Source: Nocardia carnea (GTDB lineage: Bacteria; Actinomycetota; Actinomycetes; Mycobacteriales; Mycobacteriaceae). Taken from it: 40,774 nt of DNA. Positions 17,343-26,359 of this stretch are shown here, piece by piece (position 1 is the first letter of the stretch; each line of letters opens with the position of its first letter). The translations under genes and the position numbers were made by a program. The notes below the pieces were generated by a model. That model was not told where the DNA came from. It saw only the letters and a list, made by a program, of their open reading frames with translations, and ran no database searches. The stretch lies in NCBI RefSeq assembly GCF_029869215.1, contig NZ_JARWPM010000243.1:1-40774 (forward strand), written 5' to 3'.

Positions 17343-18316
17343 CGTAACCAGTGTGCCGCCTCCGTCGCCCAATAGGTGAGCACGATATCCGCGCCGGCGC
17401 GGCGGATACCGGTCAGCGATTCCAGTACGGCGGCTTCCCGGTCGATCCAGCCGCGTTCGGCGGCCGCGGTGATCATCGAATACTCCCCGGAGATCTGGTA
17501 GGCGGCGACCGGCACCGGCGACCGGTCGGCCACCTCGCGCAGGATGTCGAGATAGGCCATGGCCGGTTTGACCATCACGATATCCGCGCCCTGTTCCAGA
17601 TCCAGGTCCAGCTCGTACAGGGACTCCCGCCGGTTCGCGGCGTCTTGCTGATAGGTCCGCCGATCGCCCTGCAGGGACGAGGCCACCGCCTCCCGGAACG
17701 GGCCGTAGAACGCCGACGCGTACTTCGCCGCATAGGCCAGGATGGCGGTATCGGTTCTGCCGGCCTCGTCCAGCGCCGCGCGGATCGCCCCGACCTGGCC
17801 GTCCATCATCCCGCTCGTCCCGAGCAGATCGGCCCCGGCCTCGGCCTGTGCCAGCGCCATGTCCACATAGCGCAGCAGGGTGGCGTCGTTGTCCACCGCG
17901 CCCGCGGCGTCGAGCACCCCGCAATGCCCGTGATCGGTGAATTCGTCCAGGCAGGTATCGGCCATCACCACGGTCGCATCGCCGACCTCCGCGGCCAGCG
18001 CCCGCAGCCCCCGGTTGAGAATGCCCTCGGGATCGGCCGCCTGGCTACCCTCCGGGTCCTTGTCCTCGGGTTTGGGCACCCCGAACAACATCAACCCGCC
18101 GACCCCTGCCGCCACCGCCTCGGCCGCGGCCTTACGCAGCGAATCCAGCGAATGCTGGAAAACACCCGGCATGGAACCGATCTCGCGCGGTTCGGACAGC
18201 CCGTCCGCCACGAACATCGGCAACACCAGATGCCGCGGCTCCAGACTGGTCTCGGCCACCAGCCGCCGCAACGCCGGCGTACGCCGCAACCGCCGCGGAC
18301 GCTCGATCCCACTCAT
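17339..18316 (-). CDS. hemB: Delta-aminolevulinic acid dehydratase (porphobilinogen synthase)
   Basis: A 325-residue enzyme that joins two 5-aminolevulinates to porphobilinogen. Motifs: [34 protein letters not shown] (metal region), [32 protein letters not shown] (first active-site Lys) and [13 protein letters not shown] (Schiff-base Lys). In the metal loop the classical zinc triplet C-x-C...C reads C-x-D...C, so the middle cysteine is Asp: a hybrid between Zn-type and Mg-type enzymes. A -10 box seven bases before ATG 18316 gives hemB its own leaderless start in addition to read-through from hemD. Confidence 0.95.
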   Translation of the reverse strand: MSGIERPRRLRRTPALRRLVAETSLEPRHLVLPMFVADGLSEPREIGSMPGVFQHSLDSLRKAAAEAVAAGVGGLMLFGVPKPEDKDPEGSQAADPEGILNRGLRALAAEVGDATVVMADTCLDEFTDHGHCGVLDAAGAVDNDATLLRYVDMALAQAEAGADLLGTSGMMDGQVGAIRAALDEAGRTDTAILAYAAKYASAFYGPFREAVASSLQGDRRTYQQDAANRRESLYELDLDLEQGADIVMVKPAMAYLDILREVADRSPVPVAAYQISGEYSMITAAAERGWIDREAAVLESLTGIRRAGADIVLTYWATEAAHWLR

Positions 18317-18323
18317 ACGGTCG

Positions 18324-18329
18324 AGTCTA
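18324..18329 (-). promoter_or_regulatory. -10 box (TAGACT) of leaderless hemB
   Basis: TAGACT on the minus strand, then seven bases (CGACCGT), then ATG 18316. It lies in the 65-nt gap between hemD and hemB, so hemB has a likely internal promoter. Confidence 0.55.
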
Positions 18330-18381
18330 GGTGCGCGACGCCACCGGCGAACCCGCGGGTGCTCCCGACCTCCCGCCGAAC

Positions 18382-19944
18382 TCAGCGGCTGCGGCGGCTC
18401 TTCTTGCGGGGCGGGGGCAGGAGGCCTTCGGCGCGGAGGCGGGCGGCGTGTTCGGCCAGGGCTTCCACGAGGGGGCCGACCTGGGCGACCTCCGGCTGGA
18501 CGTCGACGCGCAGGCCGAATTCCACGGCGGTTTCCGCGGTTTTCGGGCCGATGCAGGCCACGATCGTGCGGGCGTGCGGTTTGCCGGCGATACCCACCAG
18601 GTTGCGGACCGTGGAGCTGGAGGTGAACAGGACCGCGTCGAAACCACCGGTCTTGATCATCTCGCGGGTCTCCGCGGGCGGCGGGGAGGCGCGCACCGTG
18701 CGGTAGGCCGTGACATCGTCGATTTCCCAGCCGCGTTCGCGCAGACCCTCCGCGAGCGTTTCGGTCGCGATATCGGCGCGCGGCAACAGCACCCGGTTCA
18801 CCGGGTCGAAAACATCGTCGTAGGGCGGGAAATCGGCGAGCAGGCCGAGCGAGGACTGTTCCCCACTGGGCAGCAGTTCGGGGTTGATACCGAAGGAGCG
18901 CACCTTCTCGGCGGTGGCCTCACCGACGCAGGCGATCTTGACCCCGGAGAAGGCCCGGGCGTCCAAACCGAATTCGGCGAATTTCTCCCACACCGCGCGT
19001 ACGGCGTTGGTGGAGGTGAACACCACCCACTGGTAGCGGCCGTCCACCAGGCCCTTGACCGCGCGTTCCATCTGCGCGGGGCTGCGCGGCGGCTCGACCG
19101 CGATGGTGGGGACTTCCTTCGGGATGGCGCCGTGGGTGACGAGGCGTTCGCTCATCTCGCCGGCCTGATCCTTGGTGCGCGGGACCAGTACGGTCCAGCC
19201 GTAGAGTGCCCGCGATTCCCACCACGACATCTTCGACCGCTGCGCGACCGCCTTGCCGATGGTTACGACCAGTGGTCCGACCAGTTCGGAGGCGGTGCTG
19301 TTCAGCGTGGCCAGGGTGGCCTCGATCGTGCGCTGCTGGCGGGTGGTGCCGCGCACGGTCACCGCGACCGGGGTCTGCGGAGCCATCCCGTGCTCCACCA
19401 GCGCGCTCGCGGTTTCGGCCAGATGGCCGGAGGTCGCGTGCAGGACCAGCGGGCCGGGCGCCGCGGCCAGCGCCGGCCAGTCGACCTCACCGCGCACATC
19501 GGCCTCGGTATGCCCGGAGCCGAGCGCGATCCCCGCGTAACTGGGCACCGCCGACCCGGACGGCAGCCCCGGCAGCACCTCGAACACGATATGTGAGCGG
19601 GTGACCGTGGTGACCTCGGCGATCACCGCGTCGGTGGTGAGCGGGTCACCGGAGACCACCCGCACCACATCGTGGCCGGCTTTCGCCTCGGCGATCAAGG
19701 TTTTGGCGACCTCGGCCGGATCGCCGAGGGCGGGCCGCACGTCCACGGGGCGCTCCCCGTCGGGGTCGGCTTCGACCTCGGTGCCGATCAGGGCGAGTAC
19801 TCCGGCGTCCACATCGGGGTCGGTGAACGCGAGGGTGGCCCGGCACAGCACTTCGCGGGATCGGGTGGTCAGCAATGCCGGGTCCCCCGGGCCCGACCCT
19901 ACGAACAGGATCCGCCCCGGATGCTTCTTGCTGGCTCGACTCAT
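18382..19944 (-). CDS. hemD: Fused uroporphyrinogen-III C-methyltransferase / uroporphyrinogen-III synthase
   Basis: A 520-residue two-domain protein. Residues 1 to ~255 are a SUMT/CobA-like methyltransferase domain ([41 protein letters not shown]). Residues ~260-505 are the HemD cyclase domain ([56 protein letters not shown]). It lacks the dehydrogenase part of CysG. HemD closes hydroxymethylbilane to uroporphyrinogen III; the methylase half would lead to siroheme or cobalamin, though its activity in this fusion is not evident from sequence. A basic tail ([11 protein letters not shown]) ends the protein. ATG overlaps hemC by ATGA. Confidence 0.92.
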   Translation of the reverse strand: MSRASKKHPGRILFVGSGPGDPALLTTRSREVLCRATLAFTDPDVDAGVLALIGTEVEADPDGERPVDVRPALGDPAEVAKTLIAEAKAGHDVVRVVSGDPLTTDAVIAEVTTVTRSHIVFEVLPGLPSGSAVPSYAGIALGSGHTEADVRGEVDWPALAAAPGPLVLHATSGHLAETASALVEHGMAPQTPVAVTVRGTTRQQRTIEATLATLNSTASELVGPLVVTIGKAVAQRSKMSWWESRALYGWTVLVPRTKDQAGEMSERLVTHGAIPKEVPTIAVEPPRSPAQMERAVKGLVDGRYQWVVFTSTNAVRAVWEKFAEFGLDARAFSGVKIACVGEATAEKVRSFGINPELLPSGEQSSLGLLADFPPYDDVFDPVNRVLLPRADIATETLAEGLRERGWEIDDVTAYRTVRASPPPAETREMIKTGGFDAVLFTSSSTVRNLVGIAGKPHARTIVACIGPKTAETAVEFGLRVDVQPEVAQVGPLVEALAEHAARLRAEGLLPPPRKKSRRSR

Positions 19945-21098
19945 CGGTTGTTCTCCATTGGACTGGGTTCGGTGAAGTCCGTGGCGGTGCTCGTTCCCGC
20001 TGCGGCGGTGCCGCTCGACTGCGCTGCGGCAGTGCCGCTCGAATCCGCTGCGGCGGTGCTCGTTCCCACCTGGGTGGTGTTGTCCCCGGGTGGCGCGGTG
20101 GATGCGCCCGCGGTGCCGGGTTCGGCGGCGAGAAGCTCGCGCACGCCCAAGTCCAGCAGTTCGCGGGCCAGTGCGCGGCCGAGTTCCGCGGCCTGCGCCG
20201 GTGCTCCCACCGTCGAGGCCCGTATCACATCGGAACCGTCTATCGCGGCGGCGCAGCCCCGCAACGACAGTTCCTCGACGATGCGTCCGTCGTCATCCAA
20301 CGATTCGACGATTTCGGCGATCGCTCCGACGGGCGCCGTGCAGCCCGCCTCGAGTTCGGCGAGCAGGGCCCGTTCGGCGGTCACGGCGGTTCGGGTGCCG
20401 TGGTCGTCGAGCGCGGCCAGCAGCTCGATCAGTTCGGTATCGCCGGCCCGGCATTCGACGGCCAGCGCGCCCTGGGCGGGTGCGGGCAGCATCTGCACCG
20501 GTTCCAGCGCTTCGGTGACGGCGTCGAGCCAGCCGATGCGGGCGAGCCCCGCGCGGGCGACCACCACCGCATCCAGTTCTTTGTCGGCGACCTTGCGCAG
20601 TCTGGTGTCCAGGTTGCCGCGTAGCGGCTGGATATCGAGCCCGAGCCCGAGCGCGCGCAACTGCGCGATCCGGCGCGGCGCCGATGTCCCGACCACCGCG
20701 CCCGGCGGTAGTTCGCCCAGCACCATGCCGTCGCGCGCGACCAGCGCGTCGCGCGGGTCCTGGCGCGCGGGGACCGCGGCGAGAACGAAACGCTCGTCGG
20801 CGGCGGTGGGCAGATCCTTGTACGAATGCACCGCGATATCGATACCGCCGGCGGCCAGTTCGGCGCGTAACGCACTGGTGAAGACACCCACACCGATATC
20901 CTCGACCGGTCCGGTGGACAGATCGCCGGGTGTTTCGATCAGGACGAGTTCCGCCGGATGCCCGGCCGCGATGAGCGCATCGCGCACATGTCCGGCCTGG
21001 GTGCGGGCGAGCAGACTGCCGCGGGTGCCGATCCGCCACGCCGCCCGGCCACCGGCCTGGGCCGCCCGGGCAGCGCCTTCGCCGTGCAGGACTGTCAT
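19941..21098 (-). CDS. hemC: Porphobilinogen deaminase (hydroxymethylbilane synthase)
   Basis: A 385-residue enzyme polymerising four porphobilinogens. Motifs: [41 protein letters not shown] with substrate-binding Arg residues, and [11 protein letters not shown] with the cysteine that carries the dipyrromethane cofactor. The protein is about 55 residues longer than usual: after [12 protein letters not shown] comes a disordered tail with imperfect repeats of SSGTAAA. ATG 21098 overlaps the hemA stop by ATGA. Confidence 0.95.
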   Translation of the reverse strand: MTVLHGEGAARAAQAGGRAAWRIGTRGSLLARTQAGHVRDALIAAGHPAELVLIETPGDLSTGPVEDIGVGVFTSALRAELAAGGIDIAVHSYKDLPTAADERFVLAAVPARQDPRDALVARDGMVLGELPPGAVVGTSAPRRIAQLRALGLGLDIQPLRGNLDTRLRKVADKELDAVVVARAGLARIGWLDAVTEALEPVQMLPAPAQGALAVECRAGDTELIELLAALDDHGTRTAVTAERALLAELEAGCTAPVGAIAEIVESLDDDGRIVEELSLRGCAAAIDGSDVIRASTVGAPAQAAELGRALARELLDLGVRELLAAEPGTAGASTAPPGDNTTQVGTSTAAADSSGTAAAQSSGTAAAGTSTATDFTEPSPMENNR

Positions 21099-22516
21099 GT
21101 CGACTGCTCCTGTTCGTCGGGGCCGGCGGGAGTGAAATCGTCGGCCAGCGCCACCTCGCCGTCCAGGCTCATCCAGCCGGCGCCGTTGTGCTCGGCGCGG
21201 CTGATCTCCATGGGCGCCGCCACCGCCTGGGCCGCACCGGGCTTGAGCTCGAACAGTTCACGCAGGGCTTCGGCGTAGCTGTCGCCGCCCGGGGTGGTGG
21301 CCAGCTGTTTGACCCGCACTGTCGGTGCGTGCAGCAGTTTGTCCACCACCCGGCGCACCGTGCGGGCCACCTCGTCGCGGGCCGGATCGTCGAGTCCGGG
21401 GAGGCGGGAGTCCAGCCGCAGCAATTCGGCCTCGACCACTTCCGCGGCGCGCTGCCGCAGCGCGGCGACGGTCGGCGTGACCTCCGCCATCCGCTGCCCG
21501 GCGAGGTATTTGGCGAGTTCGTCGGCGACGATCGCACGGGCCGCGGCGGTATCGTCGGCCGCGGCGCCGGCAGCGGGATCGCGCTGCAGGGTTTCGATAT
21601 CGATCACGGTGACACCGGGCAGCCCGGCCACGGCGTGATCCACATCGCGCGGCAGCCCGAGATCGCAGAACACCAATGGGCGGCCACCGCCACGCTGCGG
21701 GTGTGAGAGCGCGTTGTGCGCGTCGGCCAGGGTGACCACCGAGCCCACCGCACCCGTGCAGGTGACCACCACATCGGCGGCCACCAGCGCCTCGGCCAGC
21801 CGGGAAAGTTCGTAGGCCTGTGCCTCGACACCGTGCGATTCTGCCGTCGCGGCCAGCCGCTCGGCCCGCTCGATGGTGCGGTTGACCACCAGGATCCGCT
21901 CGATACCGGCCCGGGACAGATGCGCCACCGACAACCCGCCCTTGGCGCCCGCACCGACCACCGCCGCCGGCCGGCCCGCCGCCCCGTGCCCGGGGCCCGC
22001 CGGCCCCCGCGCCACCGACACCACCGAGGCACCGGCCCGGTCGATCCCGGTCTCCGAATGCACCCGTTTACCGACGCGCAGCGCCTGCTGCGACAGCTCG
22101 TGCAGGGTGCGCCCGATGGCCTGCTGAGCATCGGCGGTGGTGTAGGCGCTGCGGATCTGGCTGAGCACCTGCTGTTCGCCGACGACCATCGAATCCAGCC
22201 CGCTGGCGACCGCGAACAGATGCTCGGCGGCGGCCTCGCTGTAGCGGACGTAGGCGTGCCGGGTGAGTTCGGGCATCGGCAACCCGGAATGCGCCGTCAG
22301 CAGTTCGCCGACATCGGCGAGGCCGCCGTGGAACGCGTCGACCACCGCGTAGATCTCCACCCGGTTGCAGGTCGAGACGATCATCGCTTCGGAGATATGG
22401 CTCGAGGCCAGCATGCGGTCGATCAGTTTGGGCCGATCGGCATCGGTGATCGCCACCTTCTCCAGCATCGCAACGGGCGCGCTGCGATGGGAGATCCCGA
22501 CGAGAAGAACGCTCAT
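21095..22516 (-). CDS. hemA: Glutamyl-tRNA reductase
   Basis: A 473-residue NADPH enzyme reducing glutamyl-tRNA to glutamate-1-semialdehyde, the committed C5-pathway step. Visible: [24 protein letters not shown] with the catalytic Cys50, [18 protein letters not shown], and [15 protein letters not shown] for NADPH binding. The linker just before the Rossmann motif reads [15 protein letters not shown], Gly/Pro-rich where homologues have a helix; this is odd (see findings). ATG 22516 overlaps the rex stop by ATGA, so the redox repressor and its likely target are coupled. Confidence 0.95.
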   Translation of the reverse strand: MSVLLVGISHRSAPVAMLEKVAITDADRPKLIDRMLASSHISEAMIVSTCNRVEIYAVVDAFHGGLADVGELLTAHSGLPMPELTRHAYVRYSEAAAEHLFAVASGLDSMVVGEQQVLSQIRSAYTTADAQQAIGRTLHELSQQALRVGKRVHSETGIDRAGASVVSVARGPAGPGHGAAGRPAAVVGAGAKGGLSVAHLSRAGIERILVVNRTIERAERLAATAESHGVEAQAYELSRLAEALVAADVVVTCTGAVGSVVTLADAHNALSHPQRGGGRPLVFCDLGLPRDVDHAVAGLPGVTVIDIETLQRDPAAGAAADDTAAARAIVADELAKYLAGQRMAEVTPTVAALRQRAAEVVEAELLRLDSRLPGLDDPARDEVARTVRRVVDKLLHAPTVRVKQLATTPGGDSYAEALRELFELKPGAAQAVAAPMEISRAEHNGAGWMSLDGEVALADDFTPAGPDEQEQST

Positions 22517-23622
22517 GGTGTGACCACCGATCCCTTGCTGGTTGGCTCCGTTGCCGTATGCGAGGTCGTCTGGGCGGCCTGCGCCGCACAATGGGACAGG
22601 CTGTGCCTATTGGGCACGAGCGTGGGCCCTGCGTGGTCACGCTCCGCTACCGCCTCCGGGCCTGACACGCTCCTGCCGGGCCTATTGGGCACGAGCGTGG
22701 GCCCTGCGTGGTCACGCTCCGCTACCGCCTCCGGGCCTGACACGCTCCTGCCGGCGGGGCCCGGCGTCGGGTGCGCGGGCACCCGGCGGGCGATCCGGCC
22801 GGAACCGGTCAAGGGGTGGGCGGCCGATACGGCACTACCCGTTACAACGCCGGCGGGACCGGTTTCATTCGCCGCGGCGGACGCGGTCTCGGCCACATCC
22901 GCGGTGGCCGGGGCGTCGGCGGGCTCGTCGGTCTCGGCATTGCGGACCCGCTCGAAGGAGAGCATCTGCATCTCCACCGCCAGGTCCACCCGCCGCAACT
23001 CGACACCGGGCGGCGCGGTCAGCGGGCACAGCGCGAAACTCAGGATGGACTGCATACCCGCCGCCACCAGTTCGTCGCACACCTGCTGGGCGCTGTCGTC
23101 GGGTACCGCGATCACCGCGATGGTGGGCCGCAGCATTTCGATCCCGGCGGCCAGCTCCGCGGCATCGCGCACCCGCAGGCCCTCGACCTCGCGGCCGATC
23201 ACCTCGGGATCGTTGTCGAAGATCGCCACCACCGCGAACCCGCGGCGCCGGAAACCGCGGTAACCGACCAGCGCGCGACCCAGATTGCCCGCACCGACCA
23301 GCACTACCCGGTGCCCGCCGGACAGGCCGAGCACATCTTCGATCCGGGCCCGCAACCTGGCCACGTCGTAACCGACCCCCCGGACCCCGTTGGGGCCGAG
23401 GAAGGACAGATCCTTGCGGAGTTTCGCCGAATTGACACCCGCCGCGACAGCCAGTTCCTCACTGGATACGATGGCCACACCGTCATCGGTCAGCAGGGCC
23501 AGTACCCGGAGATAGGTGGCGAGGCGCGCCACCGTAGCCTGGGGGATGTCCTTCTGCGGTGGTCGAGTGGTGACATTGGGAGCATCGCCGGAGACGTCGC
23601 GCGCCTCATGCTGCTCTGTCAC
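22513..23622 (-). CDS. rex: Redox-sensing transcriptional repressor Rex, with repeat-derived C-terminal extension
   Basis: A 369-residue protein. Residues ~25-100 are the Rex winged HTH ([20 protein letters not shown], then [14 protein letters not shown]); [16 protein letters not shown] is the NAD(H)-binding Rossmann motif, and the conserved core ends near [14 protein letters not shown]. Rex releases DNA when NADH/NAD+ is high. About 120 further residues are disordered, and two 25-residue units of them are encoded by tandem copies of the palindromic repeat; normal Rex proteins stop near residue 250. GTG 23622 is preceded by GAGGAG at 8 nt. It heads the hemACD operon and has a Rex box in its promoter. 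Confidence 0.93.
   Translation of the reverse strand: MTEQHEARDVSGDAPNVTTRPPQKDIPQATVARLATYLRVLALLTDDGVAIVSSEELAVAAGVNSAKLRKDLSFLGPNGVRGVGYDVARLRARIEDVLGLSGGHRVVLVGAGNLGRALVGYRGFRRRGFAVVAIFDNDPEVIGREVEGLRVRDAAELAAGIEMLRPTIAVIAVPDDSAQQVCDELVAAGMQSILSFALCPLTAPPGVELRRVDLAVEMQMLSFERVRNAETDEPADAPATADVAETASAAANETGPAGVVTGSAVSAAHPLTGSGRIARRVPAHPTPGPAGRSVSGPEAVAERDHAGPTLVPNRPGRSVSGPEAVAERDHAGPTLVPNRHSLSHCAAQAAQTTSHTATEPTSKGSVVTP
22606..22755 (-). repeat. Palindromic repeat, two tandem copies inside rex
   Basis: Two nearly identical 75-bp units (22606-22680 and 22681-22755). On the minus strand each reads GGAGCGTGTCAGGCCC, the core GGAGGCGGTAGCGGAGCG, then GGGCCCACGCTC. The sixth base of GAGCGx is T, paired with A. 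Both units are translated in frame in rex as [20 protein letters not shown]. Confidence 0.85.
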
Positions 23623-23767
23623 GTCCTCGGCTCCTCGTCCGGACCGCCAGACGGCCCGGGTGGTCGGCGACCCTGGCGCACGAAACTTGTGCGGGGTCGG
23701 ATATCGGGTTGATTCACCTGCTACCGGCGGCCGGATACTCGCCCCGGCCTGCGGTTCGCGTGCCACC

Positions 23768-23796
23768 ACCGTAACCGCTTGTGAACCCATGCACAA
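23768..23796 (-). promoter_or_regulatory. Predicted rex promoter
   Basis: On the minus strand, TTGTGC (23791-23796, weak -35) is followed by a 17-bp spacer and TACGGT (23768-23773, TAnnnT -10). The transcript would have a ~140-nt leader before GTG 23622. The Rex box fills the spacer and -35. Confidence 0.45.
23779..23796. promoter_or_regulatory. Rex operator (ROP) upstream of rex
   Basis: TTGTGAACCCATGCACAA has TTGTG/CACAA arms and the 18-bp length of the actinobacterial Rex box (TTGTGAAC..GTTCACAA); the left half matches fully and the right half at six of eight positions. It lies ~155 bp upstream of rex, inside the predicted promoter, so Rex should repress rex-hemACD when NADH is low. Confidence 0.75.
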
Positions 23797-23922
23797 AGTC
23801 GGTGAAATTCGCCTCATTTTGTGTCGCGGCCCGGCCTTGTACGATCTGCCGCCACAATTCCACCGGGCGGGCCGGGCCCGGCGGATACGCGACCACGCGG
23901 GCACCACCCACCCGGAATGGAT

Positions 23923-24186
23923 TCAGCGCACCAGATCGCCGCGCAAGCGCGGCTCGTCCACGTCGAAATAGCTGTGTTCGCGGCCGTCGAGCAGGACGAC
24001 CGGGAGCCGGTCACCGTATTCCGCGCGTAGTCCGGGGTCGGTGGCGGCGGCCACGTCCACGTCCACGACACCGGGCGTCAGCCCGAATTCCGCGCATATC
24101 GCGCGCAGCTGTTCCAGTGCCCGATCGCACAGCGCACAGCCCGCGCGGGTCAGCAGAGTCACTTCATGGGTCGTCGGGTCGGTCAT
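23923..24186 (-). CDS. Glutaredoxin-like thioredoxin-fold protein
   Basis: An 87-residue protein with VTLLTRAGCALCDRALEQL, a beta strand leading to a CxxC (CALC) motif at helix 1, and RLPVVLLDGREH, the cis-Pro (LPV) element of the fold. This is the short glutaredoxin-related DUF836-type family. The substrate is unknown. It lies upstream of rex on the same strand but 300 nt away, and is divergent from the HAD phosphatase gene. Position matches the glutaredoxin-like gene near hemA in mycobacteria. Confidence 0.85.
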   Translation of the reverse strand: MTDPTTHEVTLLTRAGCALCDRALEQLRAICAEFGLTPGVVDVDVAAATDPGLRAEYGDRLPVVLLDGREHSYFDVDEPRLRGDLVR

Positions 24187-24292
24187 AACGGCTATTCAAC
24201 CCGCCACCGAGTCGTACCCGCCGGTGCGGTGCGTCCCGGAGCGTAGGTCCGGTTAGTGTGGACGTGATTCGCGCGAACAGGCGGAGGTGCTG

Positions 24293-25315
24293 GTGCCGGA
24301 ACGATCGAAGGTGGGGAAATCCGGGTTCATCGCGGGCCGGTTCGGGGAACTTCCGGTCCGCTGGAATCTGGGGCCGCTCGGACAGGGCCTTACCGAGCAG
24401 CTGGCGCGTATTTCGCGCAGCCCGTTCGGGCCCAGCGAGGAGGAGGTCCGCGCCAACGTCGCCGGTGAGGCCAGCGCCGATGCCGCGCTGGCGTTGCAGG
24501 ATGCCGAACGCGCCGGTGCGGGTGATACCGGCGTGCCCGAGGTCCCGCGCGACCTCACCGCCGCCGCGTTCTTCGATGTGGACAACACGATGGTGCAGGG
24601 CGCCTCGATCGTGCATTTCGCGCGCGGTCTGGCGGCCCGCAAATATTTCCGCAGCGCCGATCTGATGGATATCGCGTGGAAGCAGGTGAAGTTCCGGGTC
24701 ACCGGTAAAGAGAGCAGCACCGATATGGCCACCGGTAAAGAAAAAGCGCTCGAATTCATCGCCGGGCGCTCCACCGCCGAACTGGCCGCGCTGGGTGAGG
24801 AAATCTACGACGAGATCATCGCCGACAAGATCTGGCCCGGCACTCGCGCCTTGGCGCAGATGCATCTCGACGCGGGACAGCAGGTTTGGCTGGTCACCGC
24901 GACCCCGGTCGAGCTCGCCCAGGTGATCGCCAAACGCCTCGGTTTGACGGGCGCGCTCGGTACGGTCGCCGAAAGCGTCGACGGCAAATTCACCGGCCGC
25001 CTGGTCGGCGATATTCTGCACGGCCTCGGTAAAGCACATGCCGTCCGCGCGCTCGCCATCCGTGAGGGCCTCAACCTGAAACGTTGCACCGCCTACTCCG
25101 ACAGCCACAACGATGTACCGATGCTCTCGCTCACCGGTACCGCGGTGGCAATCAACCCCGATTCGGACCTGCGTGAGGTCGCCAAAGCCCGCGGCTGGGA
25201 GATCCGCGATTTCCGCACCGGCCGCAAGGCCGCCAAGATCGGCGTGCCCACCGCTCTCGCACTCGGCGCCGCCGGCGGCGCCGTAGCCGCCGCCGTCACC
25301 CGCCGGAAGAAGTAG
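24293..25315 (+). CDS. HAD-IB family phosphatase (SerB1-like) with C-terminal hydrophobic segment
   Basis: A 340-residue HAD hydrolase. Motif [14 protein letters not shown] (DxDNT with nucleophile and acid Asp), motif [10 protein letters not shown], motif III Lys in GKAHAVRAL and motif [13 protein letters not shown] are intact. The C-terminus carries a hydrophobic stretch ([20 protein letters not shown]) and RRKK, suggesting membrane anchoring. The family includes phosphoserine phosphatases and lipid phosphate phosphatases; next to an acyltransferase gene, a phospholipid-type substrate is as likely as phosphoserine. GTG 24293 is 5 nt after GGAGG. Confidence 0.85.
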   Translation: MPERSKVGKSGFIAGRFGELPVRWNLGPLGQGLTEQLARISRSPFGPSEEEVRANVAGEASADAALALQDAERAGAGDTGVPEVPRDLTAAAFFDVDNTMVQGASIVHFARGLAARKYFRSADLMDIAWKQVKFRVTGKESSTDMATGKEKALEFIAGRSTAELAALGEEIYDEIIADKIWPGTRALAQMHLDAGQQVWLVTATPVELAQVIAKRLGLTGALGTVAESVDGKFTGRLVGDILHGLGKAHAVRALAIREGLNLKRCTAYSDSHNDVPMLSLTGTAVAINPDSDLREVAKARGWEIRDFRTGRKAAKIGVPTALALGAAGGAVAAAVTRRKK

Positions 25316-25345
25316 CTCCGATCTGCGCGCCGACGTCCGGGTGCC

Positions 25346-26359
25346 TTACCCCATGAAGGTGTTGCGGCGTTTGATGAGGAGTTTGTAGAGGGTCTGCTGG
25401 ATGGTTTCACGGACCTGGTCGGTGACCTCGAACATGAGCATCGGGTCGTCGGCGTCCTCGGTCTCGTAGTCGGCGGTGCTGATCGGCGTACCGAATTCGA
25501 TGTACCACTTGGAGGGCAGCGGAACGGCACCCAGCGGGCCCAGATGCGGGAATGTGGGGGTCACCGGGAAGTACGGCAGGCCGAGCAGGCGGGCCAGCGG
25601 CTTGAGATCGGCGAGTTTGGGATAGATCTCCTCGGACCCGACGATGGAGCAGGGAATGATCGGCACACCCGTGCGCACCGCGGCGGCGACGAATCCGCCG
25701 CGACCGAAGCGCTGCAGTTTGTAGCGATCGGCGTACTGCTTGCCGACACCTTTGAAACCTTCCGGGAAGACACCGGTGATCTCGCCGGACCGCAGCAGGC
25801 GTTCGGCGTCGGGGCGGCAGGCCAGCGTATGGCCCGCTTTACGGGCGAGCGAACCCACCACTGGCATTTCGAAGACCAGATCGGCCGCCAGCAGCCGCAA
25901 GGCCCGCTGTTTGGGGTGATGGTCGTGCACCGCGAGCTGCAGCATGAGCCCGTCCAGCGGGATCGTGCCGGCGTGGTTGGCCACGATCAGCGCACCACCG
26001 GCCTCCGGAATGTTCTCCATTCCGTTCACCTGCACCCGGAACCAGTTCTCGGCGAGCGGCCGCAATGCGGGCAGCAGCACCGATTCCAGCAGATGCTCGT
26101 CGAAACCGAATTCGTCGACCTGGTAATCGCCGGTGAGCCGGCGGCGGGCGAATTCGGCGGTACGCCCGATCTGCCTGCCGACGGCGTCGCGCACCAGATC
26201 GATCGGTGACCGCGGCGCCGGTGGTGCGGGCGGGGTCAGCCGGTCGGTCAGGGAAGTCACCGACCGGACCGCGGAACCGGTCCAGTCCCGGCCACCGGGA
26301 CGTGGCCGCGGCACGGTGGAAAGATCTTGCAGCCGGATAACTTTGGCGACGTCGTTCAT
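25346..26359 (-). CDS. PlsC-like lysophospholipid acyltransferase family protein
   Basis: A 337-residue protein. NHAGTIPLDGLML is the acceptor-site block; it has His and Asp but with six residues between, not the four of the standard HxxxxD. FPEGFKGVGKQY is the acyl-binding FPEG block, and VPIIPCSIVGSEEIYP is block IV. About 110 N-terminal residues are proline-rich then helical. It resembles mycobacterial Rv0502. The unusual spacing suggests a divergent subfamily, so the substrate is left open. ATG 26359 overlaps the epimerase stop by ATGA. Confidence 0.8.
   Translation of the reverse strand: MNDVAKVIRLQDLSTVPRPRPGGRDWTGSAVRSVTSLTDRLTPPAPPAPRSPIDLVRDAVGRQIGRTAEFARRRLTGDYQVDEFGFDEHLLESVLLPALRPLAENWFRVQVNGMENIPEAGGALIVANHAGTIPLDGLMLQLAVHDHHPKQRALRLLAADLVFEMPVVGSLARKAGHTLACRPDAERLLRSGEITGVFPEGFKGVGKQYADRYKLQRFGRGGFVAAAVRTGVPIIPCSIVGSEEIYPKLADLKPLARLLGLPYFPVTPTFPHLGPLGAVPLPSKWYIEFGTPISTADYETEDADDPMLMFEVTDQVRETIQQTLYKLLIKRRNTFMG

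Noticed and set aside
22606..22755. Tandem repeats considered as a CRISPR array
   Set aside because: Units are 75 bp and nearly identical end to end; there are no unique spacers between short repeats and no cas genes.
23623..23922. Search for a heme or other riboswitch in the rex leader
   Set aside because: The 140-nt leader shows no recognisable riboswitch consensus; the Rex box explains regulation more simply.
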